Made by a program: the position numbers and the translations under genes. A DNA stretch of 11,104 bases from Acidobacteriota bacterium (GTDB lineage: Bacteria > Acidobacteriota > Holophagae > Thermotomaculales > Thermotomaculaceae), in the NCBI GenBank assembly GCA_003650445.1, contig QMQE01000073.1, positions 1 through 11,104 on the forward strand, in the 5' to 3' direction. This document shows positions 6,617 to 11,104 of the stretch, piece after piece. Below the pieces are notes generated by a model. That model saw nothing but the letters and a program-made list of their open reading frames with translations, did no database searches and was not told the DNA's origin. Each line of letters starts with the position of its first letter. The first letter of the stretch is position 1.

Positions 6617-7459
6617 TTAGAGTGGGTCACAGAAAATGTCCCGATTGGAAACGTCCGAAAGATTGATTTCTCTGGTTTCCTGTTTTTTCTTTGCGAAGAT
6701 TCGTTTTCGCCAGTCCAGGTTGTCGGCGGGTTCCAGAAAAATACGTTCTTCATACGCCTCTCTCAAAACAGCTTCAGTGGGAGTTTGCTGAAAAAAGAGA
6801 AACCCTGTTTTCAGTTTCTTTCGATCCAGCCAGCGGCGAAAAGACTGAACATCATAAATACCGGGTTTTTCACAGCTGATAAGTGGCACGAATGCCTGGC
6901 TACCGGCATCCTTGAACAGTTGACGGTACAGGAAGGAAGATTCGCATCCGCAATAATCCTGACGGTACAGATTATAGTTTCGAGATTCCTCCACCGATTT
7001 CTTGAATCCGTCTTCTTTCTTGAAATCGGAAGGAAGATAGGTTATCCCGTATTTTTCTGCCACAGTTTCCCCGATCCGGTTAATCCGATCTACCAGCTTA
7101 TGGGGGCTCACGGTGAGAACGGTGGCGAAAAGGTCATATCCGTTTTCGTGTGCAAATCGAGCTGTTTCTTCCAAACGTATCCGGTAGCAGATTGAACAAC
7201 GGCCCGCTTTCTCCGGTTGATAGCGAAGATGAGCGGTTCGCTTCTCAAATATTTCGGGATCAAAAGGGGGTTCAGCAAGCCGGTATCCCTTTGCCTTGGC
7301 AAGGCGGCGCATTTCGCTGGCCCGTTTTTCGTGTTCTTTTGCCGGATAGATATTGGGATTGTAGAAAAAACAGGTGACTTCGTAGTCCTGTTCCAGTTTT
7401 TCAGGAATCCAGGCGGCATCCGGCGCGCAACAGATGTGGAGTAGCAGCTTCTTCTTCAT
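6617..7459 (-). CDS. queH: Epoxyqueuosine reductase QueH
   Basis: A DUF208-family protein (280 aa). QueH is the non-orthologous replacement of QueG: it reduces epoxyqueuosine to queuosine at position 34 of GUN-anticodon tRNAs, using an iron-sulfur cluster. Family blocks are 'LLLHICCAPD' (C10, C11, D14), 'FFYNPNIYPAKEHEKR', 'GRCSICYRIRLEETARFA' (C88, C91), 'TVLTVSPHK' and 'YRQDYCGCESS' (C170, C172). The first block reads CCAPD where many relatives read CCAPC. The recognisable core ends near residue 180, so a C-terminal extension of about 100 residues with no known domain remains. ATG 7459 is the only start that keeps the CC motif near the N-terminus. An in-frame TGA lies five codons upstream, and no ribosome site is visible. 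It is divergent from gatE and convergent with tatC. Confidence 0.92.
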   Translation of the reverse strand: MKKKLLLHICCAPDAAWIPEKLEQDYEVTCFFYNPNIYPAKEHEKRASEMRRLAKAKGYRLAEPPFDPEIFEKRTAHLRYQPEKAGRCSICYRIRLEETARFAHENGYDLFATVLTVSPHKLVDRINRIGETVAEKYGITYLPSDFKKEDGFKKSVEESRNYNLYRQDYCGCESSFLYRQLFKDAGSQAFVPLISCEKPGIYDVQSFRRWLDRKKLKTGFLFFQQTPTEAVLREAYEERIFLEPADNLDWRKRIFAKKKQETREINLSDVSNRDIFCDPL

Positions 7460-7465
7460 AGAGAG

Positions 7466-7471
7466 AGTATA
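7466..7471 (-). promoter_or_regulatory. Candidate -10 box for queH, consistent with a leaderless mRNA
   Basis: On the - strand TATACT (5/6 match to TATAAT) ends six bases before the queH ATG, so transcription would start at or next to the A of the start codon. The bases between are CTCTCT, which cannot act as a ribosome site. No good -35 box is visible at 16-18 bases. Together this suggests queH may be translated from a leaderless transcript. Confidence 0.35.
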
Positions 7472-7555
7472 TCACGAAGGATTCAATTTACTTCGTTCTG
7501 GTATCACTGTTCCATAAACGATCGATGGAAAGTTTCGTGAGTTTCAGCAGGATGG

Positions 7556-7578
7556 GCAGGCAGAGGCGCAGGCAGAGG
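7556..7578. repeat. Short tandem repeat, two 11-base copies
   Basis: GCAGGCAGAGG occurs at 7556-7566 and again at 7568-7578, separated by one base. A GGATG lies just before the first copy (7550-7554) and another overlaps the end of the second (7577-7581). No function can be assigned. It could be replication slippage or a binding site for a dimeric regulator. Confidence 0.5.
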
Positions 7579-7668
7579 ATGAAAAACATTGAAGAGGCTA
7601 AGGCTCTTTTTTCCATCAAGAGTTAAACTGAAATGAATAAGCCTGGTTATGGATGCTTTTTTTCTGCA

Positions 7669-7677
7669 TGCTATAAT
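7669..7677 (+). promoter_or_regulatory. Extended -10 promoter, probably for gatE-gatD
   Basis: TGCTATAAT is a perfect extended -10 element (TG-n-TATAAT, hexamer 7672-7677). The -35 region is poor, as is common for this promoter type. Transcription would begin near 7684, giving gatE a leader of about 150 bases. It is the best sigma70-like -10 I found in the window and points toward the gatE-gatD pair. Confidence 0.5.
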
Positions 7678-7708
7678 TGATGCCATCAGAACGACTGAGG
7701 TGGAAAGA

Positions 7709-7837
7709 TTGGCTGTCAAACAATTCCCTGCTCTTTCATTTACCGATATCAGCCTCACTGAAAACAAAACAAAGCCTATGGAGGGACTCAGTGTATTCTT
7801 TAATGATTGTTCCCAACAAGAGGGGAGAGGGTTGTAA
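7709..7837 (+). CDS. Possible small leader ORF coupled to gatE (42 aa, uncertain)
   Basis: I do not recognise this frame. From TTG 7709, preceded by GAGGTG at 7697-7702 with six bases of spacing, it would encode 42 residues ('MAVKQFPALSFTDISL' onward). It ends in a TAA at 7835-7837 that shares a base with the gatE ATG (TAATG). An ATG at 7649 would lengthen it to 62 residues, but that start lies upstream of the predicted transcription start. There is no membrane segment, no cysteine pattern and no run of a single regulatory codon of the kind attenuators use. The stop-start overlap hints at translational coupling, but an open frame of this length also occurs by chance. Confidence 0.2.
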   Translation: MAVKQFPALSFTDISLTENKTKPMEGLSVFFNDCSQQEGRGL

Positions 7838-9816
7838 TGAAAGAATTTCGTTCCCCTGATGAAAATTTTGCCCAAAGTATGAAGGATGTTGGCTTTGTGC
7901 CAAAGGCAATGGCAAGCGACGAACTTTATCGCTCAATGGGTTTTAAGTGCGGTCTTGAAGTTCATCAGCAGCTGGAAACAAAAAAGAAATTATTCTGCCA
8001 CTGTCCATCGGGTCGCTATCAGGGAGCAGATGAGTTTGATGCAGAAATCGTCCGTCATATGCGGCCGACGTTAAGCGAATTGGGGGAATATGACGGTACT
8101 GCACTGATGGAATTCAAGACCCGCAAAAACATATTTTACCGGTTGCGCAACGATACAGCCTGTACCTATGAGTTTGATGATACACCGCCTTTTCTCCTGA
8201 ACCGGGAGGCATTGAAAATTTCAATGGAAATTGCACTGTTGTTGAAGACGTCGGTGGTGGGAGAGGTACATATTACCCGTAAACAGTATCTGGACGGCAG
8301 TATTCCCACAGGGTTTCAGCGAACAGCGATTATTGGCATCAATGGCCATATCCCCATTCGGAACAAAGAGGTTGAGATTATTCAGATCAGCCTGGAGGAA
8401 GATTCTTGCCGGGAGGTTTCAGATATCCGACATGACCGGGTGTACCGAACTGACCGACTGGGTATGCCATTGATTGAGGCCGTTACCGGCCCTGATCTGG
8501 CGACACCGGGTGAGGCCCATGAAGCTGGCCAGTATATCCGGTTTCTGACGAGGAGTACCGGCAAAGTCCGGACCGGAATCGGTGCTGCCCGGCAGGATGT
8601 AAATGTTTCAATAAATGGTGGAAGGCGTGTTGAAATCAAGGGGGTATCCAGAATAAGTGAAATTCCGAAGTTAACCCACAATGAGGCATTTCGCCAACAG
8701 GCCTTGCTGCATATTCGGGATGAACTGGCCGGACGGTTCAAGAAAAACAGGAATGTGAATATTCAAAGCGTTGATTTGACAGCTTCTCTGATTCGGGATG
8801 ATTGGATTCCGCTGAAAAATGCATTGGAAAGAGGATTTCGCATTGTGGCGGTTCGATTAAAGGGATTCCGGTCTATTCTCTCTCATTTCACCGGGCCGGG
8901 GAGGATGTTCGCGGATGAGATCGAGGAGCGCTTGAAAGTGATCGCCTGTCTGGAATCGCCGTTCATGACCCATTCTGAAAAATTAAATGCCGGAGTGCCG
9001 GAATCATTGGACAGTGCTGTCCGCTCATTAACCCGGTGTGAAAAGGCTGATGCCTGGATTCTGATATGGGGCCCGAAGGAGGATATCCCGACGGCAATGG
9101 AAACAATCCAAGAACGGTGTCAGCTTGCATTTGAAGGTGTTCCGGATGAAACACGAAAGGCAATGCCGGATGGCACTACAATTTTTGAAAGGGTGTTGCC
9201 CGGGCCGAATCGGATGTACCCGGATACCGATTCTGCACCCATTGCGGTTTCCGATAGCGAGATAGATATGCTTCGTTCGAGCCTTCCCGAGGATGTTTCT
9301 GTAAGGGTGCAGAAACTTGACGGCTGGCATGTTCCACAGGACACCTATGGGTACATTTTCAGGCGGAATCTGTTTCCCCTCCTTGAAACGCTGGTTGAAA
9401 AATTCCATGTGGATCCCGTTTTGGCCGGGGTGTTTCTTGGCCACAGGTTAAAGTATCTGGAAGGGCATTTTACCCCGTCAGCTCCATTTCATCATGAACG
9501 AATTCTCGATCTTTTTCAATATGTTAAGGATAAGGGAATGAATGCAAATATTTTACCACCAATGTTGAGAGAGTTGTATCAGCATCCCAATATGGATTTT
9601 GATTCGATTCTTTCGGCAGTGGGCTATCAAAAAACGAAGCCGGAGAATATTTACAGCCAGATTCCCATACTGGTCAAGAAATTTCAGGAAATTCGGGTTT
9701 CTGACCAGCCGGCGGCGTGTATCGCATGGGTAATGGGACAGCTTCATCAACTGTCACTGGGAAATATTGATCTGGCAGACTTGAGACACAGGGTTTCGGA
9801 GGCCGTGTATGCTTGA
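7837..9816 (+). CDS. gatE: Glu-tRNA(Gln) amidotransferase subunit E (archaeal-type GatE)
   Basis: The tRNA-binding kinase/transferase subunit of the GatDE amidotransferase (659 aa), which phosphorylates the glutamate on Glu-tRNA(Gln) and amidates it with ammonia from GatD. The GatB-like core opens with 'GFKCGLEVHQQLETKKKLFCHCP' (E41, H43), continues with 'FDDTPPFLLN', 'RKQYLDGSIPTGFQRT' and 'ISLEEDSCREV' (E187, E188), and then 'GAARQDVNVSINGGRRVEIKGV'. A middle block around 350-510 ('GFRSILSHFTGPGRMFADEI', 'GPNRMYPDTDSAPI') corresponds to GatE's AspRS-like insertion, which bacterial GatB lacks. That insertion, the 'HQQL' signature and the adjacent gatD separate it from GatB. The last 130 residues or so are the helical and YqeY-like tail. 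ATG 7837 follows GAGAGG (7825-7830) by six bases. An in-frame TTG at 7807 is less likely. About 34 residues precede the point where archaeal GatE proteins usually begin. Confidence 0.92.
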   Translation: MKEFRSPDENFAQSMKDVGFVPKAMASDELYRSMGFKCGLEVHQQLETKKKLFCHCPSGRYQGADEFDAEIVRHMRPTLSELGEYDGTALMEFKTRKNIFYRLRNDTACTYEFDDTPPFLLNREALKISMEIALLLKTSVVGEVHITRKQYLDGSIPTGFQRTAIIGINGHIPIRNKEVEIIQISLEEDSCREVSDIRHDRVYRTDRLGMPLIEAVTGPDLATPGEAHEAGQYIRFLTRSTGKVRTGIGAARQDVNVSINGGRRVEIKGVSRISEIPKLTHNEAFRQQALLHIRDELAGRFKKNRNVNIQSVDLTASLIRDDWIPLKNALERGFRIVAVRLKGFRSILSHFTGPGRMFADEIEERLKVIACLESPFMTHSEKLNAGVPESLDSAVRSLTRCEKADAWILIWGPKEDIPTAMETIQERCQLAFEGVPDETRKAMPDGTTIFERVLPGPNRMYPDTDSAPIAVSDSEIDMLRSSLPEDVSVRVQKLDGWHVPQDTYGYIFRRNLFPLLETLVEKFHVDPVLAGVFLGHRLKYLEGHFTPSAPFHHERILDLFQYVKDKGMNANILPPMLRELYQHPNMDFDSILSAVGYQKTKPENIYSQIPILVKKFQEIRVSDQPAACIAWVMGQLHQLSLGNIDLADLRHRVSEAVYA

Positions 9817-11104
9817 AATGTTTAAGGGATACCGAGGCGATGCATTGGAAGCATTGCGGACCTACAAGGCCCGTGTATGGGGAGAAACATTAATCAATAC
9901 CACACGGGGTACCTTTACCGGGATTATTTTGCCCCGGTCGGAGAGCGATGATGACCAGCATATCGTTCTGAAGCTGGAAACCGGTTATAACATCGGAATT
10001 ACAGTGGACACGATTACCGGAATGAAAGAGATTGGGTATCGGAAGGCGAATTATAAGATTCCCGAGAAAGAATTCCCCATGTCGCCGGACAAACCCGATG
10101 TCAGATTATTTGGAACGGGGGGGACCATTGCGTCGCGCCTGGACTACCGCACGGGAGCAGTCATTCCTGCGTTTTCTCCAGGTGAATTATATGGGGCTGT
10201 TCCTGAATTGGCCGATATCTGTAATCTGACAACTGAAAAACTATTTGGCGTGTTCAGTGAAAATATGGGCCCTGTGGAGTATAAAATACTTGCAAAGGCA
10301 ATCGGCGAAGCCATTCGAAGTGGAGTGGATGGAATTGTTGTTGGCCATGGGACAGATACCATGCACCATACAGCTGCGGCACTCTCGTTTATGGTTCAGA
10401 ATTCGCCGGTGCCAATTGTAATGGTAGGTTCCCAGCGGTCTTCAGACCGGCCGTCATCAGACGCGGCCCTGAACCTGATTCATGCTACAACAACAGCGGC
10501 CCATTCCGATATTGCGGAAGTTCTGGTATGTATGTTCGGCCCGACTTCTGATGAATATGCCCTGCTGCATCGGGGGACCCGTGTAAGGAAAATGCATTCG
10601 TCTTACAGGTCCACATTCAGAACAATCGGTGATTATCCGGTGGCAATGGTTCAGAAGAACGTAGTTACGCCCTTGAGAGATGATTACCGAAAGCGGCGAA
10701 CAGATCGGGATGTAAAGATTCTGCCTTACTTTGAAGAAAAAGTGTCATTGCTTTATTATTATCCGAATATGATGCCGGACATTATTGATTCTCTGGTTGA
10801 AAACGGGTACCGGGGGATTGTGATTGCGGGAACAGGGCTGGGCCATGTAAACAAGGCGGTTTATCCTGCGATTGAGCGGGCCTGTAAGAAGGGTGTTGCC
10901 GTCTACATGACAGTGCAGACCCTGTGGGGATATGCCCATATGTTTGTTTACGATACCGGCCGGGATCTGATGCGCCTGGGGATTATTCCTGCAGATAACA
11001 TGTTGCCTGAAGTGGCCTACATCAAGTTGGGATGGGCGCTGGGTCAGACAGACGATCCGGAAAAGGTGAAAGAGATTATGTTGACACCGATTGGAAGTGA
11101 AACA
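9809..11104 (+). CDS. gatD: Glu-tRNA(Gln) amidotransferase subunit D (archaeal-type GatD), 3' end outside window
   Basis: The asparaginase-like glutaminase subunit of GatDE, which frees ammonia and channels it to GatE. All 432 codons to the right edge are open. An N-terminal GatD-specific domain (about 20-90, 'ARVWGETLINTTRGTFTGIILPR') precedes the L-asparaginase fold. The catalytic motifs are present: 'GTGGTIAS' with T106, 'HGTDTMHHTAAAL' with T182 and D183, and 'RVRKMHSSYRSTFR' with K261. The N-terminal domain, the linkage to gatE and the 'KMHSS' block distinguish it from free L-asparaginases. GGAGG at 9798-9802 is six bases before ATG 9809, which overlaps the gatE stop by eight bases. The last visible residues ('GWALGQTDDPEKVKEIML') match the usual C-terminus, so only a few residues should be missing. 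Confidence 0.92.
   Translation, partial: MLEMFKGYRGDALEALRTYKARVWGETLINTTRGTFTGIILPRSESDDDQHIVLKLETGYNIGITVDTITGMKEIGYRKANYKIPEKEFPMSPDKPDVRLFGTGGTIASRLDYRTGAVIPAFSPGELYGAVPELADICNLTTEKLFGVFSENMGPVEYKILAKAIGEAIRSGVDGIVVGHGTDTMHHTAAALSFMVQNSPVPIVMVGSQRSSDRPSSDAALNLIHATTTAAHSDIAEVLVCMFGPTSDEYALLHRGTRVRKMHSSYRSTFRTIGDYPVAMVQKNVVTPLRDDYRKRRTDRDVKILPYFEEKVSLLYYYPNMMPDIIDSLVENGYRGIVIAGTGLGHVNKAVYPAIERACKKGVAVYMTVQTLWGYAHMFVYDTGRDLMRLGIIPADNMLPEVAYIKLGWALGQTDDPEKVKEIMLTPIGSET

Larger units (their letters stand above)
7460..7836. other. 377-base region between divergent queH and gatE
   Basis: No confident gene is seen here. Contents from left to right: the queH -10 candidate (7466-7471), a short tandem repeat (7556-7578), a weak stem followed by six T (7592-7612), a strong extended -10 for gatE (7669-7677), and a small reading frame that ends on the gatE start codon. 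Three + strand frames are broken by stops before 7640. An open - strand frame over 7504-7875 looks like chance. No tRNA cloverleaf, riboswitch or insertion-sequence end was recognised. Confidence 0.6.

Noticed and set aside
7807..7836. TTG 7807 as the gatE start
   Set aside because: It would place the purine-rich site GAGAGG (7825-7830) inside the gene, while ATG 7837 sits at ideal spacing behind it.
7460..7836. tRNA gene, CRISPR array, or insertion-sequence end in the largest gap
   Set aside because: No cloverleaf arms, no regularly spaced repeats, no terminal inverted repeats with target duplications were found by eye.
7504..7875. Open - strand frame of 123 codons between queH and gatE
   Set aside because: It begins with TTG inside the gatE coding region, has no ribosome site, shows no recognisable domain, and lies opposite the gatE promoter. 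A chance frame is more likely.
7837..9816. Reading gatE as a bacterial GatB
   Set aside because: The AspRS-like insertion, the HQQL signature and the downstream GatD gene fit GatE; GatB would be shorter and paired with GatA and GatC.
9809..11104. Reading gatD as a plain L-asparaginase
   Set aside because: About 95 residues of GatD-type N-terminal domain precede the asparaginase fold, and the gene overlaps gatE.

Overview
The window is a dense stretch of a bacterial chromosome. It has parS-parA-parB partition genes, a bactofilin, AccD, a lipoprotein RlpA with a SPOR domain, and TatA/B/C. The RlpA lipoprotein and the separate TatA and TatB proteins suggest a Gram-negative (diderm) bacterium. 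The phylum cannot be fixed from this sequence alone. A little-studied lineage is my guess, because the window also holds an archaeal-type gatE-gatD pair.

Layout: positions 1-291 are the 3' end of mnmG (tRNA U34 modification). Just after its stop lies a perfect parS palindrome (294-313), then parA and parB, a bactofilin, accD, folC and rlpA. All are on the + strand, with overlaps or gaps of a few bases, so they look like one long operon. After a short gap with a possible extended -10 promoter come tatA (only 58 aa), tatB and tatC. The + strand block ends at 6504. A convergent queH gene (epoxyqueuosine reductase) follows on the - strand at 6617-7459. A 377-base region between the divergent queH and gatE genes holds a strong-looking extended -10 element and a small possible leader ORF. 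Then come gatE (complete) and gatD (running off the right edge).

How the genes fit together: parS/ParA/ParB segregate the chromosome origin, and a bactofilin directly behind parB suggests a cytoskeletal anchor for that machinery. AccD supplies malonyl-CoA for membrane lipid synthesis and FolC makes polyglutamylated folates. RlpA acts on denuded peptidoglycan at septa, and TatABC exports folded proteins. MnmG, QueH and GatDE all act on tRNA: wobble uridine modification, queuosine synthesis, and conversion of Glu-tRNA(Gln) to Gln-tRNA(Gln).

The most notable item is gatE-gatD. This heterodimeric amidotransferase is regarded as the archaeal route to Gln-tRNA(Gln), whereas bacteria normally use GatCAB or GlnRS. 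Here it sits in an otherwise fully bacterial gene neighbourhood, with its key catalytic motifs intact.
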